Source: Rufibacter roseolus (GTDB lineage Bacteria; Bacteroidota; Bacteroidia; Cytophagales; Hymenobacteraceae). Taken from it: a DNA stretch of 64,000 bases. Every line of letters starts with the position of its first letter. Position 1 is the stretch's first letter. The translations under genes were made by a program, and so were the position numbers. The stretch covers positions 1,054,001 to 1,118,000 of the forward strand of contig NZ_JAFMSU010000002.1 in assembly GCF_017916365.1 (NCBI RefSeq), in the 5' to 3' direction. The notes under the pieces are model-generated. The model saw nothing but the letters and a program-made list of their open reading frames with translations. It did no database searches and was not told the DNA's origin. Of this stretch, positions 44,522 to 52,926 are shown piece after piece.

Positions 44522-44855
44522 AGGCAAATTTACAATCATGGGCTACATCCGCTTCATTTCTATAATTTCTATGTAGTGTATAGCTCACCAGGATTTCAAA
44601 TAGCCTTCACAAAGCAGCGTATCGTTAAAAAGACTGCTTACCAGAAGGATTCTTCCTTGAGTTCTGCTGACCACCTTGCCTAATATCCGCGTTTTAAGGT
44701 CAATTCTGCAAAAGTGTTGCACTCTGGCAACTCTACACCTTAATCAGTCACTACTATCGTACCTGATTCACCCACTAAGGTACGGTAGTGGCTATTGACC
44801 ATGTTCTACAACCAATCTTTTAAAAAACACTTGCGAAGAAAAAATATTTGAGTAA
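44522..44855. other. intergenic region with a hairpin
   Basis: No gene is seen. cactac-tat-cgtacc (44749-44763) and ggtacggtagtg (44779-44790) form a 12-bp stem with a three-base bulge. The bases before 44306 (43979-44305) likewise hold no recognised gene. Confidence 0.45.
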
Positions 44856-44879
44856 CTTTGAAACGCAAAGTACTTTAAC
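44856..44879 (+). promoter_or_regulatory. operator-like palindrome, copy 1 (upstream of 44880)
   Basis: ctttg-aaacg-caaag-tactttaac directly before the ATG at 44880. ctttg and caaag are inverted repeats and aaagtacttt is a further palindrome. The TAACTTTG at 44853-44860 matches the -7 consensus, so a bound protein would block the promoter. Copies 2 and 3 lie at 45837 and 49301. Confidence 0.65.
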
Positions 44880-45503
44880 ATGAACCAGCAGCAAGAGCAA
44901 CTAGAAACCCTGCATGAGATCCGGAACATCATGGATCGTTCTTCCCGCTTTATCTCGCTCAGCGGATTGTCCGGTGTATTTCCAGGTCTGTTGGCACTTG
45001 CGGGAGCGGCTGTGGTGAAGTGGTACTTTAGTCAGCGTAATATCAACTATTATGATGACCTGGGCCGCTCTTTCACCCGCCAGGACATTCTCTTCCTCTT
45101 AGGTACTGCGACTGCCGTGCTTTTCCTAGGTATTTGTACGGCCACTTATTTTACGGTCCGGAATGCGCGTAGAAAAAACCATCGGGTTTGGGACAGCCAA
45201 TCCAGGAGACTGGCTGTAAACCTGGCCATTCCGTTGGCCGCCGGCGGGGTATTTTGCGCTGTCCTGATTTACCATAACCTGTTGTATTTGGTGGCTCCGG
45301 CCATGCTGGTATTTTATGGATTGGCCTTATTGAATGGCAGTAAGTACACCATAAGTGACATCCGTTACCTGGGTATCATTGAGATTGTGCTTGGCCTAGT
45401 GGCCAGCTTCTTTGTGAGTTATGGGCTGCTGTCCTGGACCATAGGATTTGGCATGCTGCACATAGTGTATGGCGCGCTAGTGTATTTTAAGTACGAACGC
45501 TAG
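44880..45503 (+). CDS. multi-pass membrane protein of the regulator cluster
   Basis: A 207-aa protein with about five to six membrane helices (about 25-48, 72-90, 103-125, 128-145, 160-180 and 182-200) and a long N-terminal soluble tail (LETLHEIRNIMDRSSRFISLSGLSG). I recall this family next to winged-helix and DUF4153 genes in Bacteroidota but know no function. The regulator gene follows seven bases after its stop. It is expressed from the promoter overlapping operator copy 1. Confidence 0.78.
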   Translation: MNQQQEQLETLHEIRNIMDRSSRFISLSGLSGVFPGLLALAGAAVVKWYFSQRNINYYDDLGRSFTRQDILFLLGTATAVLFLGICTATYFTVRNARRKNHRVWDSQSRRLAVNLAIPLAAGGVFCAVLIYHNLLYLVAPAMLVFYGLALLNGSKYTISDIRYLGIIEIVLGLVASFFVSYGLLSWTIGFGMLHIVYGALVYFKYER

Positions 45504-45510
45504 CAGACCA

Positions 45511-45819
45511 GTGAAGAACTATTTAGAGAACATAAACAAAGCCTTTGAGAGCAAGGCACGGTTGGGCATTATGTCAGTGCTGATGGTAGAGGACAAAGTT
45601 GACTTCAGCACCCTCAAGGATACCCTGCAGTTAACCGACGGAAATTTGGCCAGTCACTTGCGGGCCCTGGAGGAAGCCGAGTACCTGCGCGTGGAAAAGC
45701 AGTTTGTGGGCCGTAAACCCCAGACCACCTACCATGCCACAGATGGTGGACGACAGGCCTTCAAAAGCCATTTAGATGCGCTGGAGAAACTCATTTTGAG
45801 CAATCGGCAGGGAAGCTAA
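45511..45819 (+). CDS. winged-helix transcriptional regulator (HTH_34-like)
   Basis: A 102-aa DNA-binding protein starting at GTG. It has AFESKARLGIMSVLMVEDKVDFSTLKDTLQLTDGNLASHLRALEEAEYLRVEKQF, the ArsR/MarR-like winged helix with recognition helix around TDGNLASHLRALE, followed by a wing GRKPQTTYHATDGG. There are no Cys or metal-binding residues. It is cotranscribed with the preceding membrane protein, and is the best candidate to bind the three ctttg-N5-caaag sites in this region, including the one in its own promoter. Effector unknown. Confidence 0.9.
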   Translation: MKNYLENINKAFESKARLGIMSVLMVEDKVDFSTLKDTLQLTDGNLASHLRALEEAEYLRVEKQFVGRKPQTTYHATDGGRQAFKSHLDALEKLILSNRQGS

Positions 45820-45836
45820 TTTTTTTTGCGCCTAAA

Positions 45837-45860
45837 CTTTGTATTTCAAAGTACTTTAAC
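45837..45860 (+). promoter_or_regulatory. operator-like palindrome, copy 2 (upstream of 45902)
   Basis: ctttg-tattt-caaag-tactttaac, identical to copy 1 outside the five-base spacer. It lies 42 bases before the ATG of the 111-aa membrane protein. Confidence 0.65.
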
Positions 45861-45901
45861 AAACCTTAAATAATAGTTTAAACCTTAGAAGCCATAGTAT
45901 C

Positions 45902-46237
45902 ATGACAACTCAGAACAATTTAACAGCCCAGCCCAACCATTCGGTATCCATTATGAAGCCCGTGCTGATTGGGGCCGCCATTGCCTTACTAGTCATCTCC
46001 TTTTTTGTATTTGGTGTGGATTACCCAAATCCGGCCTGGGGAAAGTACTGGATGATAAAACCGCTCATCATCACTCCGTTGGCGGGTGCCACGGGTGGGG
46101 CCTTTTACGCTTTTATGGCTTACCAGAGCTCCCGGGGTTTTAACAGAACCTTGGCCATTCTCCTAAGCATTGTGGTCTATTTGATAGGACTATGGCTTGG
46201 AACCGTTTTAGGCCTAGCAGGAACTATGTGGAATTAG
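45902..46237 (+). CDS. small membrane protein
   Basis: A 111-aa protein with three predicted membrane helices (about 18-38, 50-70 and 85-107), separated by YWMIKPLIITPLAGATGGAF. No family recognised. It is under operator copy 2 and therefore part of the same proposed regulon. The next gene (DUF4153) follows after 180 bases containing a palindrome copy (46311-46346). Confidence 0.75.
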   Translation: MTTQNNLTAQPNHSVSIMKPVLIGAAIALLVISFFVFGVDYPNPAWGKYWMIKPLIITPLAGATGGAFYAFMAYQSSRGFNRTLAILLSIVVYLIGLWLGTVLGLAGTMWN

Positions 46238-46310
46238 AAGCAGATGAATTCAGGTTGCGGTTTTACAAGGCTGCAATCACGCATCTACCTTCTCTATAAA
46301 CAGCCTCCTT

Positions 46311-46346
46311 GTTTTTAGGCTGTATTCAAGAAAACAGTCCCAAAGC
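46311..46346. repeat. dispersed intergenic palindrome, copy 14
   Basis: gtttttaggctgtattc and aagaaaacagtcccaaagc: the inner ggctgt/acagtcc pairing is recognisable, the outer pairing is partly lost. Confidence 0.45.
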
Positions 46347-46417
46347 GTAGATCCCAAGTTGCACATCCCGTGCGCCCTTCACTGCAATTGAGGAAGCCAA
46401 CATCTAAAGAATAAAAA

Positions 46418-47671
46418 TTGACACCCATGAAAGAGGAAATCCTTACCCATCTCAACGACCCGAGGCACTTAGAGAAGCTGTACCGGGCCAACAAGGCCGG
46501 TTTCAAGCAGGAGTTCAGTGGTCTCTACCCGCAACTCAGCGGCAACACCTTAGCCGATTTCTGGCACGAACGGTTGAATTATGAATCTGACGTCATCTCC
46601 TGGGGATCCAAGAAAGAGTTTCTGTTTGTGGTGCTCGCCTCCTTCCTGGCTGGTGTGCTGGCCAAAATACCCAACATCTTCAACATTAACGAAGAGTTCT
46701 TCTATCCTCGTAACATCGGGTTTCTGGTGTTTCCCTTTCTGGCGGCTTATTTCGCATGGAAGAATCACCTGGAAGGCAAAAAGGTCATGTTTGTCTTTGG
46801 GGTGATGGCCATTTGCCTGGTGTACATCAACTCCCTGCCAAACTCCACCACCAGCGATACCCTCATTCTGGCCTGCATCCATTTGCCTTTGCTCTTGTGG
46901 GTGATGCTTGGGGTATCTTTTACCGGCCAAAGCCTCAGAGACTACTCCAAACGGCTGGAATACCTACGGTTTAACGGCGACTTGGCAGTGATGTCTGCAA
47001 TGTTGGTGATTGCTGGAGTCATGATGACGGGCATTACCCTCGGTTTGTTCGAGCTGATTGGGTTGAAGATTGAGAAGTTCTACACCGAGTATGTGGTGGT
47101 TTTCGGGGCGGTGGCAGTTCCCATTGTGGCCACCTACCTCACCCAAACCAATCCGCAATTGGTGAACAAAGTATCACCGGTAATTGCCAAGATCTTCAGT
47201 CCGCTGGTATTGGTCATGCTTATCATTTACCTGGGTGCCATCATCTACTCAGGTAAAGACCCCTACAACGACAGGGAGTTCCTGATGCTGTTCAACGTGC
47301 TCCTGATTGGGGTAATGGCCTTGATCTTCTTCTCCGTAGCCGAGACATCTGCCCAGGAGAAGTCCACCTGGGGTATCTGGGTGCTCCTGCTTTTATCTTC
47401 CGTAACGGTAGTGGTAAACGGCATTGCTCTATCTGCCATCTCTTTCCGCATCTCTGAGTGGGGCATTACACCTAACCGCGTGGCGGTCATGGGCGCAAAC
47501 GTTCTCATGCTCGTCCACCTTTTGCTGGTGACCGTGATGCTTTTTAAAACCATCACCAGAAAAGCAGCCATCAATCAGGTTGGGAAAGCCATTGTACTGT
47601 ACCTGCCGGTTTACTTTGTCTGGACCATCATCGTCATTTTCCTTTTCCCCCTATTCTTTGAGTTTAAATAA
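46418..47671 (+). CDS. DUF4153 membrane protein
   Basis: A 417-aa protein with a soluble N-terminus (about 75 residues) and about ten membrane helices. FLFVVLASFLAGVLAKIPNIFNINEEFFYPRNIGFLVFPFL and GSLYILC-free middle regions with YNDREFLMLFNVLLIG fit the DUF4153 family. It has no known function. It has no own copy of the ctttg site; it may be read from the copy-2 promoter or its own. Confidence 0.8.
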   Translation: MTPMKEEILTHLNDPRHLEKLYRANKAGFKQEFSGLYPQLSGNTLADFWHERLNYESDVISWGSKKEFLFVVLASFLAGVLAKIPNIFNINEEFFYPRNIGFLVFPFLAAYFAWKNHLEGKKVMFVFGVMAICLVYINSLPNSTTSDTLILACIHLPLLLWVMLGVSFTGQSLRDYSKRLEYLRFNGDLAVMSAMLVIAGVMMTGITLGLFELIGLKIEKFYTEYVVVFGAVAVPIVATYLTQTNPQLVNKVSPVIAKIFSPLVLVMLIIYLGAIIYSGKDPYNDREFLMLFNVLLIGVMALIFFSVAETSAQEKSTWGIWVLLLLSSVTVVVNGIALSAISFRISEWGITPNRVAVMGANVLMLVHLLLVTVMLFKTITRKAAINQVGKAIVLYLPVYFVWTIIVIFLFPLFFEFK

Positions 47672-47753
47672 CCAAGTAATAGGGCCTACTGCAGTACAGG
47701 TGATTGCTCTAATAGGTGAAAGTTTTGTTTTAAAATCATAATTAAAGAATATC

Positions 47754-48044
47754 ATGAACAAAGAAATAAGTGTAAGCAGCAGCCTTTCCAATTGGCTTTT
47801 TGGAATAGTGGTATTTGCCATTGGTATAGTGAACACCTTTTGGGGAAATGATCCTGGTTTCTGAGTATTTCTATTACTCTTATCCTTCGTGTATTTCCCT
47901 CCTGCAGTTAATTACATCAAAAGCAGGTTTGGTTTATCACTGCCAATATGGATTATAATAGCCTTAGGTTTATTTATCATCTGGGCCGCCTTAGGAGTGG
48001 GAGAATTGTTTGATAAAATTGATTTAATGAGAATGAGCTTCTAA
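47754..48044 (+). pseudogene. small membrane protein gene with a nonsense codon
   Basis: The frame from ATG 47754 to TAA 48044 is 97 codons but carries a TGA at 47862-47864 (codon 37). Restoring it gives a protein with two or three helices whose middle and C-terminus (SFVYFPPAVNYIKSRFGLSLP...LGVGELFDKIDLM) align with the intact 90-aa protein at 48127 (SLIYFPPTNGYLHRRLGFTFP...LGVSDLGDMIDKL). So it is a tandem paralogue broken by one base change (TGG to TGA) or a sequencing error. Confidence 0.7.
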
Positions 48045-48126
48045 TATCTTTTTTACTTAATTATTAAAAACAAGCCTAAAATAGTATGGTTGTTGATTTC
48101 TTACACCAGATATATAAAACGGATAT

Positions 48127-48399
48127 ATGAATGCAAATACTAGCTCTTTTCCCATGATTGCCTGGACAGTCTTCTTGATTATTGTTGTCATCGGCGTACT
48201 TAATTTATTTCTGGTGCATCCAGTCCCGGCAATGGGCTACTTGTTGTTGTCCTTGATTTACTTTCCTCCGACCAACGGCTATCTCCATAGAAGGCTAGGT
48301 TTCACTTTCCCGGTTGCGGTGAAGGTCATTCTGTTCGTGATCATCATGATGTTCACTTTAGGGGTGAGTGACCTCGGTGATATGATTGATAAACTGTAA
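48127..48399 (+). CDS. small membrane protein, intact paralogue
   Basis: A 90-aa protein with three predicted helices (about 10-30, 36-53 and 65-84) and YFPPTNGYLHRRLGF between them. It is the sister of the broken gene at 47754. Function unknown. The following DoxX-like gene overlaps its 3' end if an upstream start is used, but ATG 48446 is preferred. Confidence 0.72.
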   Translation: MNANTSSFPMIAWTVFLIIVVIGVLNLFLVHPVPAMGYLLLSLIYFPPTNGYLHRRLGFTFPVAVKVILFVIIMMFTLGVSDLGDMIDKL

Positions 48400-48445
48400 A
48401 ACTTCTATAGAAAGTAAAAGGAATGTCGGCGCGGCAACATACTTC

Positions 48446-49168
48446 ATGGCAATGAGCATATCTACCAAATTAGACCAACTTCATACCCAGGCAAGGGAAA
48501 ACAGGTGGCTCTGGCTGTTCTCCATATTCTGCCGGCTTATATTGGCGGTTGGCTTCATTCCGCCTGGGATCGTGAAAATCATGGATGAGCGGTTTACGGC
48601 CCTTTCTGTGAATCACCCTATGGGGAATTATCTGGAAGCGCTTCACCACACTGGATATTATTACACCATAATTGGGGTGATGCAGGTTCTGGCCGGCGTA
48701 TTATTGCTCATTCCGCGCACTGTAATCCTGGGAGCCTTCATCTATTTCCCCATTATTCTAAACATTTGCATTCTCTCCCTGGCCGTCCGGTTTGATGGGT
48801 CTCGGCTTACCTCGCCTTTGATGGTGCTGGCCAATCTATACCTCATTTGCTGGTACTATCCTACCTGGAAGTCTATCCTACCCTTCAACCAGCCTACCCG
48901 CCAAAGTTTGAGAACCAAATGGCAGCAATTGGACCCTAAATTCCCCATTAAGTTCTTTTCGGGGGTGGCAACTGCCTTCGCCGTAGTAGTGGTGTTTGCG
49001 GTTTATGGAAATGAAATGATGCCCCGGAATACGCTGAAGGAATGCCAAACCCAGTGCCCCAACAGCGATAACCCGCAAGCGTGTTACACATTTTGTGATT
49101 GCATTCACCAGGAAGGACAACCACTTAATACCTGCCTGGAGACTTATTATAAAGCTTCTGTTAAATAA
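48446..49168 (+). CDS. DoxX-like membrane protein
   Basis: A 240-aa protein with about four to five helices. ICRLILAVGFIPPGIVKIMDERFT, HTGYYYTIIGVMQVLAGVLLLIPRTVILGAFIYFPIILNI and LANLYLICWYYPTWKSIL are the DoxX-type pattern of proteins of quinone or oxidative metabolism. A distinctive Cys-rich C-terminal tail (KECQTQCPNSDNPQACYTFCDCIHQEGQPLNTCLETY, six cysteines or more) follows the last helix, possibly disulfide-bonded outside the membrane. Start at 48446 rather than 48386 because the latter overlaps the previous gene. Confidence 0.72.
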   Translation: MAMSISTKLDQLHTQARENRWLWLFSIFCRLILAVGFIPPGIVKIMDERFTALSVNHPMGNYLEALHHTGYYYTIIGVMQVLAGVLLLIPRTVILGAFIYFPIILNICILSLAVRFDGSRLTSPLMVLANLYLICWYYPTWKSILPFNQPTRQSLRTKWQQLDPKFPIKFFSGVATAFAVVVVFAVYGNEMMPRNTLKECQTQCPNSDNPQACYTFCDCIHQEGQPLNTCLETYYKASVK

Positions 49169-49300
49169 ACTTCTTTATTCTGTCTAGGCAGAGAATACAG
49201 CTCTAATTTTTTAGGTAAATCCTACTTATTTTCAAAACTACATTGGGTGTTCCTATACGCACCTAATCAGAACGTTTATTGCTTATTTCTTCTATTTACG

Positions 49301-49324
49301 CTTTGAATTACAAAGCACTTTATA
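49301..49324 (+). promoter_or_regulatory. operator-like palindrome, copy 3 (upstream of 49375)
   Basis: ctttg-aatta-caaag-cactttata, the same spacing as copies 1 and 2 with a t to c change after caaag. It lies 51 bases before the ATG of the serine hydrolase gene. Confidence 0.6.
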
Positions 49325-49374
49325 AACTGTCAAATTTAAAACTTCTACTCCTATTCATCTAAATTATAAAGCAT

Positions 49375-51099
49375 ATGAAAACAAAATCAATCAAATCTTC
49401 AACAGGTTCCTTCCTCTTAACTACAGGACTTAAAAAAGCAAATTACAAAGGTGTATTTCACCTGCTTCTGATCATAATTACTGCTATCATTTTTGCGGAT
49501 TATTCAGCATTTGCGCAGGATAAAACAGCCGAGATAGACAAGGTATTCAGTTGGGCCTCAAAGGAAACCCCGGGGTGCGTTTGTGCGGTCTCGCAGAACG
49601 GAAAAGTGGTCGTGGACCGCGCTTACGGTGCTGCCGATCTTGAGCGGGAAGTACCCCTAGACCTGAATTCGGTGTTTGACATTGGGTCGGTGAGGAAGCA
49701 GTTCATTGCCGCGGCAACCCTGCTATTAGTGCAGGAGAAAAAACTATCCCTTACCGAGGACATCCAAAAGTACCTTCCAGAGTTGCCAGATTACGGCCAA
49801 AAAATCACGCTGGACCATCTGCTTACCCATACCAGCGGCATCCGGGACTGGACAGGTTTGTTGCCACTGGCCAACGGGAAACCGGAAGCCATTACGCTCA
49901 TTCTCCGGCAGCGCGGACTTAACTTCAAACCCGGTGAGGAATGGTCTTACTCCAACAGCGGCTATGTGTTACTGGTAGAGATTGTGGCGCGCACCAGCGG
50001 AATGCCATTTGCAGATTTCGCTCGGAAACGCCTTTTTGAGCCACTCGGGATGAAGTCCACCTCCTACGTTACCGACATGACCGCCGCTGTGAAGAACCGG
50101 GCGCTTGGATACGAGAAAACGAAGGATGGCTGGAAACTGGACATGTACTTGGGCAACGACCGGGGCGGTGGCGCCATCCTCAGCACGGCCGGTGACCTTA
50201 TCCTCTGGAACGATGCTTTGGACAAAAACCGTCTGGGAAAGTTTGTCACAGATAAGCTGCAGGAACCGGCCAAACTGAACAACGGCAGAAAGCTGGGTTA
50301 CGGCCGAGGCCTCTTCCTGGAAGCCTACCGCGGGGTCAAAGAAGTGTGGCACTCTGGCGGCGCGGCCGGGTACCATACCTGGTTAGGCCGTTTTCCAGAG
50401 CAAGGCGTTTCTGTGGCTGTTTTGTGTAATTCAGATGCAAAACCTGCCACAGGTCTGGCCGAACGCATTGTAGACCAGTTTGTAACCTACGCAGACTCCC
50501 AGAAAGCAGTAGCTAGCACCCCGCCTGTCCTTACCGGGGAGGCCCTGGAAGAAGCCAAAGGCAAGACAGGTTTGTTCTTCAACGAGAAAACCGGCGAGCC
50601 GCTGCGATTGGCCCTGGACCGGGATAGATTCAGGGTGACAGGCGGACCAGGTTTGGTGCCGGTGGGCAAAGACCGTTATCGCCGCTTTGGGGCCTTTGTA
50701 CAGTTCATGTCTCAGGATGAATTTGAGCTGCACTTCCTCTCCCCTGATCAATTTGAGCTGAAATCCATGGAGGGCAAAACCACCAGATACCGCAGAGCCG
50801 AACCTTATACTCCGACTGCCGCTGACCTGCAAGCCTTCTCTGGCCGGTACCAAAACAATGAGATAGGCGCGTTCTTCGACATGGGCACCGCCAACAACAA
50901 CCTGGTGGGTCGGGCCAACGATGCCCCCGGCCCCGATTTTGAATTCCAGCCCGTCAGCCAGGACACCTTTCAGTTAAGCGGCCTGACGCTACGCTTCGTG
51001 CGGGATAAATCCGGGAAGGTAGTGGCCCTGGACTATAGCAACCCAGTGGTCCGCAATATCAGATTCACTAGATCTGGCGACCAGACCAGCAGCCGATAG
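49375..51099 (+). CDS. serine hydrolase, class C beta-lactamase/PBP-like
   Basis: A 574-aa exported protein with an N-terminal hydrophobic stretch after a basic leader (ending near YSAFAQ). The beta-lactamase-like domain has S-V-R-K (S105 to K108) as the SxxK motif, YSNSGY as the YxN motif and HSGGAAGYHTWL towards the C-terminal HxG. A C-terminal beta domain (about 400-570) is typical of esterase EstB-like proteins. It may be an esterase, D-aminopeptidase or related enzyme. Operator copy 3 upstream suggests control by the winged-helix regulator. Confidence 0.9.
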   Translation: MKTKSIKSSTGSFLLTTGLKKANYKGVFHLLLIIITAIIFADYSAFAQDKTAEIDKVFSWASKETPGCVCAVSQNGKVVVDRAYGAADLEREVPLDLNSVFDIGSVRKQFIAAATLLLVQEKKLSLTEDIQKYLPELPDYGQKITLDHLLTHTSGIRDWTGLLPLANGKPEAITLILRQRGLNFKPGEEWSYSNSGYVLLVEIVARTSGMPFADFARKRLFEPLGMKSTSYVTDMTAAVKNRALGYEKTKDGWKLDMYLGNDRGGGAILSTAGDLILWNDALDKNRLGKFVTDKLQEPAKLNNGRKLGYGRGLFLEAYRGVKEVWHSGGAAGYHTWLGRFPEQGVSVAVLCNSDAKPATGLAERIVDQFVTYADSQKAVASTPPVLTGEALEEAKGKTGLFFNEKTGEPLRLALDRDRFRVTGGPGLVPVGKDRYRRFGAFVQFMSQDEFELHFLSPDQFELKSMEGKTTRYRRAEPYTPTAADLQAFSGRYQNNEIGAFFDMGTANNNLVGRANDAPGPDFEFQPVSQDTFQLSGLTLRFVRDKSGKVVALDYSNPVVRNIRFTRSGDQTSSR

Positions 51100-51133
51100 C
51101 AGCCGCAGGAGAACTGCACTTTTGTCCGTGCAA

Positions 51134-51173
51134 CTGTTTCGGGTTTGTTTTCCTGAAAATAGACCCGAAACAG
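51134..51173. repeat. dispersed intergenic palindrome, copy 15
   Basis: ctgtttcgggt and acccgaaacag are a perfect 11-bp outer stem with a ttttc-ctgaaaa centre, 35 bases after the serine hydrolase stop. Confidence 0.65.
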
Positions 51174-51306
51174 AGTTCTCAGATAAAGATTCAGGTCCGA
51201 CACCAGCCAAACAGAATCGCAAAGAAGTCTTACTTCACTTTCTTAAGGTCAAAAGCTGGAGCTTATAAAATGTCAAAAGTAGTCTGTCATTAGAAACGCA
51301 AACCAA

Positions 51307-52740
51307 TTGAAAGTAAAGCTAATCTTACCCGCCCTGGCAGAAGCAGAAAGCCCCTTTTGGCGGCCTATCAAGTATTCTTTGTTTCCGCCTTTGGGCTTAG
51401 CCACCCTGGCGGCCTACTTATCCCCCGATGATGAGGTGGACCTGCAGGACCAACACGTGGAAGAACTTAACCTCAACGATAACCCAGATCTGGTCATCAT
51501 TCAGGTATACATCACCAATGCCTACAGGTCTTACAAAATTGCGGACCATTACAGAAAGCAGGGTGCTTATGTGTTACTGGGCGGCCTTCATGTTACCTCC
51601 CTTCCAGACGAAGCTGCCCCGCACGCAGATACCATTTTCCTGGGGCCGGGAGAAGAAACGTTCCCCCAGTTCCTGAAGGACTTTAAGAACAAAAGCCCTA
51701 AGAAAGTCTATAGTTCAAGCATCAGAACGCTGGACAAGATTCCGCCCATCAGAAGGGATCTCATTAAACGAAGTAAATACCTGGTTCCTAATTCCATAGT
51801 GGTTACCAGGGGTTGCCCGCATCATTGCAGCTTCTGTTATAAAGACGCATTTTTTGAAGGAGGTAAAGGTTTTTACACCCAGATAGTGGACGATGCTCTG
51901 GCGGAGATCGATCGACTCCCAGGCCGTCACCTTTATTTTCTGGATGACCACTTGCTGGGTAACGCCAAATTCGCTGCTAACCTTTTTGAGGGCATGAAAG
52001 GCATGAACAGGGTATTTCAGGGAGCGGCTACCGTGGATTCTATTCTAAGGGGGAACCTGATTGAAAAAGCCGCCGAGGCTGGCTTAAGAAGTTTGTTTGT
52101 TGGCTTTGAAACGTTCTCGCCCGCTAACCTGAAGCAGAGTAATAAGAAACAGAACCTGGAGAAAGACTATCAGAAGGCCGTCAACAGGCTTCATTCCTTA
52201 GGGATCATGATCAACGGCAGCTTCGTTTTCGGGCTGGATGAAGATGACAAAGATGTTTTCAAGCGCACCGTAGACTGGGGCGTGAACAATGGGATCACCA
52301 CTTCTACCTACCACGTGCTAACGCCCTACCCCGGAACAAAGCTGTTCAAGGATATGGAACAACAAGGGCGGATCCTCACCAGGAACTGGGACTTGTATGA
52401 TACCAGAAACGTGGTCTATCAAACCACTAACCTAACCGCCGAGGATCTGAAGAATGGGTATGACTGGGCCTATAAGGAGTTTTATAGCTGGTCCAATATT
52501 TTCAAATCCAGCATGAACCACTCTTCGCACAAGCACAAGCTGAAACACTTCTTTTACACCGGCGGGTGGAAGAAGTTTGAACCGCTTTGGAATTTCTTGA
52601 TCAAAACAAACAACCTGAACAACATGCTGCCCCTTCTGGAATCAATCCTATCAAAAGTAAAGACAGGAGAAAAAGAAACAGGTGCTGACCCTGGTCTAAT
52701 CCAACTTGAAATTTTGCCTCAGTTACCAGCTGATGTATAA
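51307..52740 (+). CDS. B12-binding-type radical SAM protein
   Basis: A 477-aa radical SAM enzyme starting at TTG 51307. The N-terminal B12-binding-like domain (LGLATLAAYLSPDDEVDLQDQ, VLLGGLHVTSLPDEAAPHADTIFLGPGEE) lacks the DxHxxG cobalamin-ligand motif. The [4Fe-4S] motif is C170-x3-C174-x2-C177 (RGCPHHCSFCYKD), followed by YFLDDHLLGN and VGFETFSPANL. It is closest to the broad B12-binding radical SAM group with a C-terminal DUF4070-like region (HVLTPYPGTKLF). The substrate is unknown, and no adjacent precursor peptide is evident. Confidence 0.9.
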   Translation: MKVKLILPALAEAESPFWRPIKYSLFPPLGLATLAAYLSPDDEVDLQDQHVEELNLNDNPDLVIIQVYITNAYRSYKIADHYRKQGAYVLLGGLHVTSLPDEAAPHADTIFLGPGEETFPQFLKDFKNKSPKKVYSSSIRTLDKIPPIRRDLIKRSKYLVPNSIVVTRGCPHHCSFCYKDAFFEGGKGFYTQIVDDALAEIDRLPGRHLYFLDDHLLGNAKFAANLFEGMKGMNRVFQGAATVDSILRGNLIEKAAEAGLRSLFVGFETFSPANLKQSNKKQNLEKDYQKAVNRLHSLGIMINGSFVFGLDEDDKDVFKRTVDWGVNNGITTSTYHVLTPYPGTKLFKDMEQQGRILTRNWDLYDTRNVVYQTTNLTAEDLKNGYDWAYKEFYSWSNIFKSSMNHSSHKHKLKHFFYTGGWKKFEPLWNFLIKTNNLNNMLPLLESILSKVKTGEKETGADPGLIQLEILPQLPADV

Positions 52741-52813
52741 AAAGATGCAAATCTTGGTAAGCAGAACGCAGCCTGGGAAAGCCTGAATGCCCTGGTGGAA
52801 GTTAAAAATTGTG

Positions 52814-52863
52814 GGTTGCTGTTTAGGGCCAATTTATTTAAAAACAGGCCCTAAACAGCAACC
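52814..52863. terminator. perfect 17-bp hairpin, copy 16 of the dispersed palindrome
   Basis: ggttgctgtttagggcc (52814-52830) and its exact reverse complement (52847-52863) around a 16-base AT loop. It lies 74 bases after the radical SAM stop, between convergent genes, and probably terminates both. Confidence 0.8.
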
Positions 52864-52926
52864 AATTGTAATTTCTCTTAATCCGGTTATATCAAATGCG
52901 CTGAGGTTACCCGGTTCATTCCCAAG

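Noticed and set aside
51307-52740. RiPP gene cluster around the radical SAM protein
   Set aside because: No SPASM domain, RRE or precursor peptide next to it; it resembles the broad B12-binding radical SAM group.
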